From: JAKFEE01 sp036675815
Lineage (GTDB): Bacteria; Pseudomonadota; Alphaproteobacteria; Rhodospirillales; Magnetospirillaceae
NCBI GenBank assembly: GCA_036675815.1
Contig: JAKFEE010000033.1
Coordinates: 62,001-126,000 of the forward strand
DNA length: 64,000 nt
Direction: 5' to 3'
In this document: positions 23,855 to 31,999 of the stretch, piece after piece
Layout: each line of letters starts with the position of its first letter
Position numbering within the stretch: the stretch's first letter is position 1
Notes under the pieces: model-generated
Told to the model about the DNA's origin: nothing
What the model saw: only the letters and a program-made list of their open reading frames with translations
Database searches by the model: none
Translations under genes and position numbers: made by a program

Positions 23855-24082
23855 GATGAGTGGGATCCCGCCATCCTACGCGACATCGAGGAACCGCTGT
23901 TCCGCGCCAAGGGAGCTGCCGCAGCGCTGCACACGATGTCTCAAAGCGGTCAGTTCTCCGACTTGGAGCGCGCCAGCCTGTATTTCCTCGGCTCCACTCT
24001 CCTTGATGACCTAAGAGCCATCGAGGCCGCCTTTGATGCCGTCCTGGCGCAACACCAATCCGAGCGAAGCCCCACGACCTAA
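23855..24082 (+). pseudogene. small helical protein frame lacking a start, apparent frameshift after ATGAG
   Basis: From 23855 to the TAA at 24082 the frame codes for a compact helical sequence beginning DEWDPAILRDIEEPLFRAKG and continuing SDLERASLYFLGSTLLDDL. There is no ATG, GTG or TTG in frame at its beginning. The only ATG (23856) is in the neighbouring frame and gives an unconvincing 50-residue product. One missing base just after that ATG would restore a normal gene. It is either a real frameshift or a sequencing error. Confidence 0.5.
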
Positions 24083-24140
24083 CCGGCATCAGCCCCGCCC
24101 TCGGCAACGTCGGCGGGGCCTCGGCTACAACCGTGTTGTC

Positions 24141-24169
24141 TTGACACTGTTTTAAACACCGGATACTGT
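24141..24169 (+). promoter_or_regulatory. strong sigma-70-type promoter
   Basis: A perfect -35 TTGACA (24141-24146), a 17-base spacer and TACTGT (24164-24169) as -10. It precedes the gene at 24212 and the whole rightward replication block. Direct CACCGG-TA half-sites (24158 region and 24171 region) overlap or follow the -10, possibly a repressor site. Confidence 0.7.
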
Positions 24170-24211
24170 CACCGGTATGGCTGCATAGATCAACCAGCCC
24201 CGGAGACCACA

Positions 24212-24910
24212 ATGAGCCAGACCATGAGCACCCTACTGACCGCAAGCTACACCACCCAGGACGCAGCGTTTGCCCTCCAGCACGGCAATTTCGCGGACTT
24301 TCGCCGAAATCTGATGAGAGGCGAGTTCCTGCTGTTGCCGCGCCACAGCATCCCCGGCCGCGCCGGGGGCGAGTATCGGTACGGCCATATCTTGGAGATG
24401 GCGTTGCAGATACACCTCGGCAGCACCTTCACCAAAGAAGTCGCGAAGACGATCATCTGGGGCATGCTCGACCGCCTGAAGTCGAATGACACCGGCCTAC
24501 GCAAGTTCAATCTTCTGTCCCGGGAAGACAAAGAGGCTGTGATGCACGGCAGTGAGTTCAGCCGCGATGACGACAAGTTCAACCTGAGCTGGTTCGTCGA
24601 GTTCCCCATGCTGGTCCTGGGGCCGGACCTCGTGTCGCGCGACGCGGCCAAGCCGACGTTCTTCGCCTTCAGGCCCGGTCACACCCACCGAAAGACGCCG
24701 GTGCTCATGCTCGACGGCGAAGCGAATCTCCAGAAGGTGCACGCCGAACTCGTCGAGATGGAAACCCGTGGCGCCGCGGATGACTTCACCCGCCAGACGC
24801 TGGCGGACGCCTGCCATGTGCCTGGGCTGGTCAACCTGACCGCCATCATGCTCCGGCTGGAGTACCTGCTGTCGGTCAGGCTGCGCGCGGCCGGCCCCAT
24901 CGGCTCGTAA
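24212..24910 (+). CDS. putative element regulator, unknown family
   Basis: A 232-residue protein placed right after a strong promoter. The stretch NFADFRRNLMRGEFLLLP followed by YRYGHILEMALQIHL looks like a MerR-type winged-helix reading frame, which would make it a DNA-binding control protein. The C-terminal half (KVHAELVEMETRGAADDFTRQTL onward) has no recognised domain. I cannot name a family. A regulator or replication accessory role is inference from its position. Confidence 0.55.
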   Translation: MSQTMSTLLTASYTTQDAAFALQHGNFADFRRNLMRGEFLLLPRHSIPGRAGGEYRYGHILEMALQIHLGSTFTKEVAKTIIWGMLDRLKSNDTGLRKFNLLSREDKEAVMHGSEFSRDDDKFNLSWFVEFPMLVLGPDLVSRDAAKPTFFAFRPGHTHRKTPVLMLDGEANLQKVHAELVEMETRGAADDFTRQTLADACHVPGLVNLTAIMLRLEYLLSVRLRAAGPIGS

Positions 24911-24921
24911 CAAACGAACCC

Positions 24922-24939
24922 GGGGCCGCATGCGGCCCC
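24922..24939 (+). terminator. 18-base perfect palindrome between two genes
   Basis: GGGGCCGCA followed directly by its complement, ending in CCTTAC with no U-run. It lies 12 bases after the stop of the 232-residue gene. It may attenuate transcription or stabilise the upstream mRNA end. Confidence 0.4.
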
Positions 24940-24960
24940 CTTACTTCCTGAGGTGAAAAC

Positions 24961-25260
24961 ATGACGGACCACATGACGCCCCGCGAGGGGCGGCCCCTAG
25001 AACTTTGCCTGCCGCCTGCGCTGCGCAAGCCCAACCTGCGCCGCTGGGAGGCGTCCGAATACCTAGAGATGGTGCACGGCTTGAAGGTCGCGCCCGCCAC
25101 CCTCGCCAAGCTCGCCAGCGTCGGCGGCGGCCCGGCCTATTATCCAGCGAACCGGACTCCGATGTATCCGCGGGGCGAACTCGACCGCTGGGCCGAGCAG
25201 CGCCTCGGCAAGCTGGTGCGCAACACCAGTGAGGCCGACGCGAACGCGGAGGGCAAGTAG
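24961..25260 (+). CDS. AlpA/excisionase-like helix-turn-helix protein
   Basis: A 99-residue protein. The core LRRWEASEYLEMVHGLKVAPATLAKLASVGGGPAYYP with YPRGELDRWAEQRL is the layout of MerR-like DNA-binding proteins of the AlpA/Xis class found in satellites and prophages. Such proteins turn on integrase or bend DNA for excision. TGAGGTG lies 8 bases before the ATG. It is followed directly by the next gene with no gap. Confidence 0.7.
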   Translation: MTDHMTPREGRPLELCLPPALRKPNLRRWEASEYLEMVHGLKVAPATLAKLASVGGGPAYYPANRTPMYPRGELDRWAEQRLGKLVRNTSEADANAEGK

Positions 25261-25458
25261 ATGACGGCCCCCCGTAACTACGCCTGCCAGTCCGATCCGG
25301 CGCTGAACCCGCAGTTCCGCCGCGATTGGGGCGGCGGCATCAAGATTGACCCGCCCCGCCCGGCCACCACCCGCGCCACCACCGGCCTCAGCGTCGACGA
25401 ACGCCTCGGCGTCGCCATCATGTTGGAATGGCGCCGACGCCACCCGGAGGCGAACTAA
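25261..25458 (+). CDS. small element protein, unknown function
   Basis: A 65-residue protein whose ATG directly follows the previous stop. It shares one base with the primase start (TAATG). Arg- and Pro-rich N-terminus, with a short helix VDERLGVAIMLEWRRRH at the end. No family recognised. The tight coupling makes it a real gene in the replication operon. Confidence 0.55.
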   Translation: MTAPRNYACQSDPALNPQFRRDWGGGIKIDPPRPATTRATTGLSVDERLGVAIMLEWRRRHPEAN

Positions 25459-26333
25459 TGACGGCTGGCGCCATCGCCAAGGCACTGAAGGGCCAGCGCA
25501 CGCCTTCCGGCTGGCTGGTCTGCTGCCCCGCTCATAATGACCGCAACCCGTCGCTGCTGCTGGGCGACGGCGAAGACGGCAAGCTGCTGTGCCACTGCTA
25601 TGCCGGCTGCGACGGCCGTGACGTGCTAGCCGCGATCCGCAGCATGGGACTGCTGGAGCATGCTGCCACCACCATGGTGCGGCAGGCGCCCCGCACCGAC
25701 ACCAACGACGAAGACCGTCAACGCCGTATCGAGTACGCCCGCAAGCTGTGGCGCGACACGCAGCCAGCCGAGGATTCGCCGGTTGCCAAGTACCTCGCCA
25801 ACCGTGGCTATGCCGGGCCGATCCCGCCGACGCTGCGTTATCACCCGTCGCTCAAGCACAAGGCCACTGGCTTGACCCTGCCCGGCATGGTGGCTGCCGT
25901 CGCCATCGCGCCCGGTACTCAGGTTGTCGCCATCCATCGCACCTTCCTGACCTTCGACGGCAGGAAGGCGCCCGTCAGCAACGCCAAGGCGATGCTCGGA
26001 CCCTGCGGCGGCGGTGCCGTCCGTCTCGCCGCAGCCGGGCCGGCGCTGGTCATTTCCGAGGGCATCGAAACCGGCCTGTCCGTCATGCTGGCAACGGGCC
26101 TTCCGACATGGGCGGCACTGTCAGCCGGCGGGATTGAGGGCCTGATCCTGCCGCCGCTGCCCTTGGCGGCCGAAGTCACCATTGCCGCCGACAACGATCC
26201 CAGCGGACGCGGCCAGGCCGCCGCCGACAAAGCCGCTGCCCGCTTCACTGCCGAGGGACGGCGCGTGCGCATCTGCATGCCGCCCACCGAGGGAACTGAC
26301 TTCAACGACGTGCTGAGAAGGGAGTGCCATTAA
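25458..26333 (+). CDS. TOPRIM-domain primase-like protein
   Basis: A 291-residue replication protein. The N-terminus has a zinc-binding primase-type segment (CCPAHNDRNPSL then CHCYAGCDG, residues 21-55). The middle has the YHPSLKH linker typical of phage P4-like and plasmid primases. The C-terminal TOPRIM has SEGIETGLSVMLATG and the acidic AADNDPSGRGQAAADKAA. It lacks a helicase motor, which the next gene would supply. Start and stop overlap both neighbours by one base. It gives the element its own replication start function. Confidence 0.85.
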   Translation: MTAGAIAKALKGQRTPSGWLVCCPAHNDRNPSLLLGDGEDGKLLCHCYAGCDGRDVLAAIRSMGLLEHAATTMVRQAPRTDTNDEDRQRRIEYARKLWRDTQPAEDSPVAKYLANRGYAGPIPPTLRYHPSLKHKATGLTLPGMVAAVAIAPGTQVVAIHRTFLTFDGRKAPVSNAKAMLGPCGGGAVRLAAAGPALVISEGIETGLSVMLATGLPTWAALSAGGIEGLILPPLPLAAEVTIAADNDPSGRGQAAADKAAARFTAEGRRVRICMPPTEGTDFNDVLRRECH

Positions 26334-27841
26334 TGGCAGCCGAGGATATCAGGAAGGTGTTTGACGCTGCGGAGGCGTTCCAGGCGGAACCGCCACGCCC
26401 GCTGATGCGCGAACTGCCCGAAGGCGAACCCTTCCCCGTCGATGCGCTGGGCAGCATTCTCGGCGCCGCAGCGACCGGCATTCAGGAGAAGATTCAGGCG
26501 CCCGTTGCCATGTGCGGGCAATCCGTGCTTGCCGCCGCGACGCTGGCCGTACAGGCTCATGTTGATGTCGAACTGCCGACTGGGCACGCCAAGCCGGTGT
26601 CCGGCTTCTTCCTCAGCATCGCCGCGACAGGCGAGCGCAAGAGCGCGGTCGACACCGAAGCCTTGTGGCCGATCTGCCGCCGCGAACAGGTTTTGCGCGA
26701 GGGGTATGAGGCCGATCTGCCCGGCCACCTCAACGACAAGGCCGCGTGGGAGAAGGCGCGCGAAGAGGCGCTGAAGAAGGGCAAGGGCGACCGCGACGCG
26801 ATCAAGCTGGCCCTCGACATCCTCGGCCCGGTGCCTTCCGCACCCCTCGATCCGATGTTGATAAGTACGGAGCCGACCTTCGAAGGACTGACCAAGTTCT
26901 ATGCCGGCGGGGCACAGCCGAGCCTTGGCATCTTCTCGGCCGAGGGCGGGCAGTTCATCGGCGGGCACGGCATGAGCGATGACAACAAGCTGCGCACCGC
27001 GACCGGCCTCTCGGGGCTGTGGGATGGTACTCCGGTGCGCCGCACCCGAGCCATTGACGGCAATCTGTACCTGCCTGGCCGGCGCCTCGCCATGCATCTG
27101 ATGGCGCAGCCTGACGTGGCTTCGGTGATGCTGGCCGATAGGGTTCTCGCGGATCAGGGGATGCTCTCGCGAATGCTGGTTACGGCGCCACCATCGCTCG
27201 CGGGTACCCGCATGTGGCGAGAGGTGAGTGCCGCCAGCGATGCGGCGATCAAGAAATACGGCGCCCGGCTGCTGACGATCCTCGAAGCGCCAATGCCGCT
27301 GGCTCTTGGCAAGACGTGCGAGCTGGAACCTCGGCGGCTGCCGCTATCGTCTGCCGCTCGGGTGCAATGGATTCGGTTTGCCGACAGCATCGAGGCCCAA
27401 ATCGGGCCTGGTGGTTCGCTGGAGCGCATCAAGGGCTTGGCGAACAAGCTCCCCGAACATGCCGCTCGGCTTGCGGCTGTGCTTCAGATGGTGGATGACC
27501 TCGCGGCGCCGGAGGTCTCGGAAGAGAAGTTGGCGGCGGGCATCGCCCTGGCCGAACACTACCTGACCGAAGCCTTGCGCCTGTTCGATGCGAGCCGCGT
27601 CAGCGCCGATCTGCATTTGGCGCAACGCCTTCTGACCTGGCTCCAGACGAATTGGGCCGAGCCGCTGATTTCGCTGCCTGACATCTACCAGACCGGCCCC
27701 GGCGCGATCCGCGACAAGGCGACTGCCGCCAAGATGGTGGGGATTCTGGAAGACCACGGCTGGATGCTTCCCGTGACTGGCGGCGGAACTGTCAACGGCA
27801 AGCGGCGCCGCGAGGCTTGGCGCATCGTCATTGGAGGCTAA
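26333..27841 (+). CDS. DUF3987-type helicase-like replication protein
   Basis: A 502-residue protein. The motif FFLSIAATGERKSAVD (about 91-106) resembles a P-loop of DUF3987 proteins, which accompany TOPRIM primases in phage and island replication modules. HHxD-type or SF3 motifs are not obvious to me. The stretch EPTFEGL...SLGIFSAEGGQFIGGHGM is the usual second conserved block. The start overlaps the primase stop (TAATG) and GGGAG lies nine bases upstream; an in-frame ATG 9 bases earlier exists. Together with the primase it should drive element replication. Confidence 0.8.
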   Translation: MAAEDIRKVFDAAEAFQAEPPRPLMRELPEGEPFPVDALGSILGAAATGIQEKIQAPVAMCGQSVLAAATLAVQAHVDVELPTGHAKPVSGFFLSIAATGERKSAVDTEALWPICRREQVLREGYEADLPGHLNDKAAWEKAREEALKKGKGDRDAIKLALDILGPVPSAPLDPMLISTEPTFEGLTKFYAGGAQPSLGIFSAEGGQFIGGHGMSDDNKLRTATGLSGLWDGTPVRRTRAIDGNLYLPGRRLAMHLMAQPDVASVMLADRVLADQGMLSRMLVTAPPSLAGTRMWREVSAASDAAIKKYGARLLTILEAPMPLALGKTCELEPRRLPLSSAARVQWIRFADSIEAQIGPGGSLERIKGLANKLPEHAARLAAVLQMVDDLAAPEVSEEKLAAGIALAEHYLTEALRLFDASRVSADLHLAQRLLTWLQTNWAEPLISLPDIYQTGPGAIRDKATAAKMVGILEDHGWMLPVTGGGTVNGKRRREAWRIVIGG

Positions 27842-27845
27842 ACCG

Positions 27846-28457
27846 ATGGCTGGCTATCGCAAATTCCAGTTTCAGCCGGCGGCGGCGGAAGAACCGACCG
27901 AGAACATTAGCAGCTTTAGCAACTTTAGCAGGGGGGCTAATCCGGGTGAACAGGGCGAGAACGGCGCTTCTTTAGCAGCTTTAGCAACTTTAGCGGGGGG
28001 TGCGGTCTGTGAACCGCAAACCGATGCCGCCGCGGCCCCCTATGCCACCGCGCCCTATGACCTGGCTGAGCGTGTCGCCATTGTCGTGCACGATGCCGGC
28101 ATACCCGAGGAATGGGCCGAAGGCTTTGCCAAGCTCGACGCGACCCGGCCGCCCTCGACCATCATGCCGCGCGATTGGCTGAATATGGTCAACGGCGCCG
28201 GCCAGATGCTCGACCGCTTCGGCGTCCAGTTGTCGGCGCTGGGCTGGTCCGTGGCCGACCTGTTCGGCGTCCATCCCGAGGCGCCCATGCAGCGCCACGA
28301 CTGCGGCGGACTGGCCCGGTTCCTGGCCGATGGCTCCGAGGTGGTGGCCGTCACCGCCGACACGGCGATCCTGCGGAACAGGCGTGGCAACTGCCTCACC
28401 TACTACCGTCGCCCAGCGCCGACCGGGACGGCTTGCCTGTGGGAGCTTGCCCGATGA
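27846..28457 (+). CDS. element protein of unknown function containing two 9-bp repeat blocks
   Basis: A 203-residue protein. The first 60 residues are low-complexity and include two copies of the same 27-base DNA block read in two different frames (SSFSNFS and LAALATLA). The remainder has AERVAIVVHDAGIPEEWAEGFAKLD, PRDWLNMVNGAGQMLDRFG and WSVADLFGVHPEAPMQRHDCGGL, a conserved pattern in alphaproteobacterial mobile elements that I cannot name. It ends the replication operon, 221 bases before the portal gene. An alternate ATG at 27831 adds 5 residues and overlaps the previous gene. Confidence 0.6.
   Translation: MAGYRKFQFQPAAAEEPTENISSFSNFSRGANPGEQGENGASLAALATLAGGAVCEPQTDAAAAPYATAPYDLAERVAIVVHDAGIPEEWAEGFAKLDATRPPSTIMPRDWLNMVNGAGQMLDRFGVQLSALGWSVADLFGVHPEAPMQRHDCGGLARFLADGSEVVAVTADTAILRNRRGNCLTYYRRPAPTGTACLWELAR
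27903..27929 (-). repeat. 9-bp triple repeat, site B
   Basis: Inverted copy of site A: AACATTAGC, AGCTTTAGC, AACTTTAGC, followed by AGGGGGG. One base differs from the other copies in the first unit. It lies inside the coding frame of the gene at 27846. Confidence 0.75.
27968..27994 (-). repeat. 9-bp triple repeat, site C
   Basis: Second inverted copy in the same gene, 65 bases after site B: TTCTTTAGC, AGCTTTAGC, AACTTTAGC, then GGGGGG. It is read in a different frame from site B, which argues for selection or copying at DNA level. Confidence 0.75.
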
Positions 28458-28678
28458 CGCCGAAACTGAACCGCGACAAGCAGGGCAATTGAACGGGAGA
28501 GACAAGGCATTGCTTCGGCAACTCGCAAAAGGCCAACCCCTAAGCGGCGTCTCACTCCCTGCAATTCCAGCTATGTAATGAATATTACCGAAACTCTATT
28601 ATAGTAAGCCGACCCGTACTTGTTTGACGCTTCGGGCTGTTTGCGTTTCGCTTGTCTTGCAATTGCAGGCAAGCATCA
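28458..28678 (+). promoter_or_regulatory. intergenic region before the head-gene operon
   Basis: A 221-base region without a clear gene, apart from a 12-codon frame at 28454. An AT-rich patch at 28575-28605 holds TATTAT (28597-28602) as a possible -10 element, without a good -35. It must supply the start signal for the packaging operon if that is expressed separately from replication. An activator-dependent promoter would fit. Confidence 0.35.
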
Positions 28679-29887
28679 ATGTTCAAACACATCGGACGAC
28701 TTTTCGAGCGCAAGAGCGCGGTAGACATTACCGCCCTTCTCGCCGCTGGCACCTCGACGGCCAGCGGCATTGCTGTTTCTGCCGAGACGGCGTTGCGCTG
28801 CCCGGCCGTGTTCGGCGCCACCAAGGTTCTGGCCGAGACGGTGGGGCAACTGCCGCTGCACCTCTACCGCCGCCTGCCTGACGGTGGCCGCGAGCGCGCC
28901 GAGGATCATTCGCTCTGTGCCTTGCTGACGGACGCGCCGAACGCCTGGACCACGGCGAGCGAGTTCCGCATGAGCATGCAGGCCGCGCTTACCCTGCACG
29001 GCAATGCCTTTGCCTGGATCGGGCGCGACGGCCAGGGCCGCCCCGTCGAGATGATTCAGCTCGACAGCCGCAGTGTGAGCGTCGAGACGGACGCCGCGAC
29101 GATGGAGCCGCGCTATGTCGTCACCGACGCCAACGGCACCCGCCGCGAGTACAGCCGCGCCGACGTGCTGCATCTGCGCACCTTCGGCGCCAAGCCCCAT
29201 GTTGGCGACTCCCCGGTGATGCAGGGCCGCGAGGCCATCGGCCTGGCGCTGACGCTGGAGAAGCACGGCGCCGGCCTGTTCGGTCGCGGCGCCCGCCCGG
29301 CCGGCGTGCTGAAGTATCCGGGCAAGCTGACCGAAGACCTATTCGCCCGCCTGCGCCGCTCGTTCGAGAGCATGCACGGCGGCAGCGACAATGCCGGCCG
29401 CACGGCGATCCTCGAAGACGGCGTGACGTTCGAGCCGCTCCAGCTCTCCAGCGTGGATGCGCAGTTCCTCGAAATGCGCAAGTTCCAGCTTCAGGAAGTC
29501 GCCCGGCTGTTCCGTGTGCCCTTGCACATGCTGAACGATCTGGAGCGCGTGACGCACAGCAACGCCGAACAGATGGGGCAGCAGTTCTTGACCTACTGCC
29601 TGCTGCCGATACTGAAGCTCTGGCAGGACGCCATTCGCCTGACGCTGCTGGCGCCCGAAGAGCGCGGCCAACTCTATGCCGAGTTCCTGGTTGACGACCT
29701 TGCCCGCGCCGACCTGGCCGCGCGCTTCACCGCCTACAGCCAGGCCATCTCTGCCGGCGTGCTGAACCCCAACGAGGTTCGCGCGATGGAGAATCGCGGC
29801 CCGTACAGCGGCGGCGAAGTCTACATGCGCCCGGTCAACACCGCCCCGGCGCCGACCAACAGCAACGGGGGCACCGATGAAGACTAA
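28679..29887 (+). CDS. HK97-family portal protein
   Basis: Forms the dodecameric ring through which DNA enters the head. The 402-residue protein shows the portal hallmarks RCPAVFGATKVLAETVGQLPLHLYRR (about 41-66), HGNAFAWIGRD, LLPILKLWQDAIR and the late NPNEVRAMENRGPYSGGE. Phage portals of this family are 380-420 residues long, so it is complete. A start at 28652 in frame adds nine residues; the ATG at 28679 is closer to family starts. Its end overlaps the protease start by 11 bases. Confidence 0.93.
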   Translation: MFKHIGRLFERKSAVDITALLAAGTSTASGIAVSAETALRCPAVFGATKVLAETVGQLPLHLYRRLPDGGRERAEDHSLCALLTDAPNAWTTASEFRMSMQAALTLHGNAFAWIGRDGQGRPVEMIQLDSRSVSVETDAATMEPRYVVTDANGTRREYSRADVLHLRTFGAKPHVGDSPVMQGREAIGLALTLEKHGAGLFGRGARPAGVLKYPGKLTEDLFARLRRSFESMHGGSDNAGRTAILEDGVTFEPLQLSSVDAQFLEMRKFQLQEVARLFRVPLHMLNDLERVTHSNAEQMGQQFLTYCLLPILKLWQDAIRLTLLAPEERGQLYAEFLVDDLARADLAARFTAYSQAISAGVLNPNEVRAMENRGPYSGGEVYMRPVNTAPAPTNSNGGTDED

Positions 29888-30410
29888 GCGCCTCGACCTC
29901 GAAACCCGCTTCTCGACGGCCGAGGACGGCACGTTCGAGGGCTACGCCAGCGTGTGGGGCATCCGCGACAGCTACGGCGATGTGGTGAAGGCCGGCGCCT
30001 TCGCCGCGTCCTTAACCGGGCATAAGGCCGCCGGAACCAAGCCGCTCATGCTGTGGATGCACGATCCGTCCGAGCCTGTCGGCGTGTGGGAAGAGGTGGC
30101 CGAGGATGCCAAGGGCTTGCGCGTCAAGGGCCGCCTCGTTCTCGAAACCCGCCGCGGTGCCGAGGCGCATGCGTTGCTGAAGGCTGGCGCCCTCGACGGG
30201 CTCTCCATCGGCTTCCGCACCGTGAAGGCATCCACGCAGGCCGGCGGCGGCCGGCTGCTGGAGGCTGCGGACCTCATTGAGATTTCCCTGGTCACTCGCC
30301 CGGCCAACGGCGCCGCGCGCGTGACCGGCATCAAGTCGGCGGCCGATGCCGCCAACGTCGCGGCTGTAGCCGCATCCATCCGCCGCGCCGCGGCAACACT
30401 CGTGAGGTAA
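29877..30410 (+). CDS. HK97-family prohead protease
   Basis: Serine protease that cleaves the capsid scaffold segment during head maturation. The 177-residue protein has the N-terminal EGYASVWGIRDSYGDVVKAGAF, the histidine of the catalytic pair in LMLWMHDPSEPVG (His62), the serine in ALDGLSIGFR (Ser110), and LIEISLVTRPAN as the last conserved block. It overlaps the portal gene and lies four bases before the capsid gene, in classical order. Confidence 0.92.
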   Translation: MKTKRLDLETRFSTAEDGTFEGYASVWGIRDSYGDVVKAGAFAASLTGHKAAGTKPLMLWMHDPSEPVGVWEEVAEDAKGLRVKGRLVLETRRGAEAHALLKAGALDGLSIGFRTVKASTQAGGGRLLEAADLIEISLVTRPANGAARVTGIKSAADAANVAAVAASIRRAAATLVR

Positions 30411-30414
30411 TGAC

Positions 30415-31575
30415 ATGGGCATGATCCGTAAGCCGGGCTGGGAAATCCGCTCGGAAGATGACAGCGACAGCCAGGGCGGCGACGGCCTGGCTGAAATCCG
30501 TTCGGCTATCGACGGCTTCACCGCCAGCGCCGACCAGCGGCTTGGCGGCATCGAGGGCACGATAAATGAGCTGCGTTCGCGCCTCGATACCGTCGAGCGC
30601 GTGCAGCGTCGCCCCGGCTCGACCGAAACCCGCCAGCAGGGAAACGAGGTGGAGGCACGCGCCTTCGCCGGCTTCCTGCGCCGTGGTCGTGAGGCCCTGG
30701 CCGCCGACGAGGTGCGCAGCTTGCGCGTGTCCGACGACACGGCCGGCGGCTACCTCGCCCCGGATCAATTCGTGGCCGAGCTGCTGCGCAACGTGGTGCA
30801 ATTCTCGCCCGTTCGCTCCGTCGCCCGCGTCGCCAACACCTCGGCCGGCGCCGTAATCCTGCCGAAGCGCACCGCCGGCCTAACCGCCGCGTGGGTGGGT
30901 GAGACGCAGGCCCGCCCCGAAACGACCGCCACCTTCGGCCAGCTCCGCTATGAGGTGCGCGAACTGGCGGCCTATGTGGACGTGAGCAGCGCCATGCTGG
31001 AAGACAGCGCCTTCGACGTGGCGAGCGTGCTGTCGCTCGAGTTCGCGGAAGAGTTCGGCAAGGCCGAGGCCACCGCCTTCGTCAATGGCGATGGCGTGCT
31101 GAAGCCGATGGGCTTCATGGCTGACGCGGGCCTGTCGAGCAGCAATAGCGGCGATGCCGCGAAGGTGACGGCCGATGGCCTGATCGGCATTTATCACGAC
31201 CTCCCCGCCGCCTACCGCGCGAACGCCGTGTGGATGATGAACAGCGGCACCCTGGCCGCCGTCCGCAAGCTGAAGACGACCGGCGGCGACTACCTGCTGA
31301 GCATGACCGGCCTCAACGGTGCTCCGGCGACGACCCTGCTGGGCCGCCCGGTGATCGAGGCGCCGGACATGCCCGATGTTGCCGGCGACGCATTCCCCAT
31401 CGCGTTCGGCGACTTCAGCCAGGGCTTCCGCATCTACGACCGCATCGCCCTGTCGGTGCTGCGTGATCCCTACAGCCAGGCCACCAACGGCATGACCCGC
31501 TTCCATGCTCGCCGCCGTGTTGCCGCTGGCGTCGCGAAGGCCGAGGCCATCCGCAAGCTCAAGATCGCGGCCTAA
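30415..31575 (+). CDS. HK97-fold major capsid protein
   Basis: Builds the icosahedral head. The 386-residue protein has a charged coiled-coil delta domain at the N-terminus (about 15-70, GGIEGTINELRSRLDTVERVQ), which would be removed by the adjacent protease. The mature part follows with GGYLAPDQFVAELLRNV, RSVARVANTSAGAVILPKRT, AYVDVSSAMLEDSAFD and the late GAPATTLLGRPVIEAPDMP. Size and order match HK97-type capsids. The ATG follows the protease stop by four bases. Head size cannot be read from sequence; satellites often build small heads. Confidence 0.95.
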   Translation: MGMIRKPGWEIRSEDDSDSQGGDGLAEIRSAIDGFTASADQRLGGIEGTINELRSRLDTVERVQRRPGSTETRQQGNEVEARAFAGFLRRGREALAADEVRSLRVSDDTAGGYLAPDQFVAELLRNVVQFSPVRSVARVANTSAGAVILPKRTAGLTAAWVGETQARPETTATFGQLRYEVRELAAYVDVSSAMLEDSAFDVASVLSLEFAEEFGKAEATAFVNGDGVLKPMGFMADAGLSSSNSGDAAKVTADGLIGIYHDLPAAYRANAVWMMNSGTLAAVRKLKTTGGDYLLSMTGLNGAPATTLLGRPVIEAPDMPDVAGDAFPIAFGDFSQGFRIYDRIALSVLRDPYSQATNGMTRFHARRRVAAGVAKAEAIRKLKIAA

Positions 31576-31589
31576 GGAGGGCCTGACCG

Positions 31590-31979
31590 ATGCGTGACCT
31601 GAAGAGCAACCTCGACGTGGTGCAGTCGCTCGCCCCGGCTGCCCGCACCGCCGATGCCGATGGCACTGGCGCCGATCTGCTGGGCTACGGTTCCGCCGTG
31701 GCCGTGGTGGCGTTCGGCGCCTGGACCGATGGCACCCACACGCCCGCCCTGGAAGAGAGCGACGACAACAGCACCTTCACCGCTGTTGCCGCTGCCGACC
31801 TTCAGGGCAGCTTCACCGCCTGCGCCGACGCCGACACGGACAACACCGTGCAGCGTGTCGGCTATCTCGGCACCAAGCGATATGTCCGTGTCGCCCTCAC
31901 CGTGACCGGCGCCACCACTGGCGCCCTGTCTGCGGCTGAGATCGTGCGCGGCCATCCCGCCTCGGCGCCGCTGGCGTAA
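31590..31979 (+). CDS. small protein between capsid and connector, possible head decoration
   Basis: A 129-residue acidic protein, rich in Ala, Thr, Asp and Gly, with a beta-like pattern (AVAVVAFGAWTDGTHTPALEESDD, YLGTKRYVRVALTVTGATTG). No family is recognised with certainty. Its position after the capsid gene is where decoration or head-completion proteins lie in HK97-like phages. It is an unassigned structural candidate. Its ATG is 14 bases after the capsid stop with AAGGAGG just ahead. Confidence 0.6.
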   Translation: MRDLKSNLDVVQSLAPAARTADADGTGADLLGYGSAVAVVAFGAWTDGTHTPALEESDDNSTFTAVAAADLQGSFTACADADTDNTVQRVGYLGTKRYVRVALTVTGATTGALSAAEIVRGHPASAPLA

Positions 31980-31999
31980 CGGAACGGAGGGAAGGCGTC

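Noticed and set aside
23856..24011. Small ORF from the ATG at 23856
   Set aside because: Its product is Ser/Pro/Arg/Cys-rich nonsense-like sequence; the neighbouring frame looks like a real protein, so it is treated as frameshifted.
28454..28492. 12-codon frame after the gene at 27846
   Set aside because: Too short and without conservation evidence; it is kept only as part of the intergenic description.
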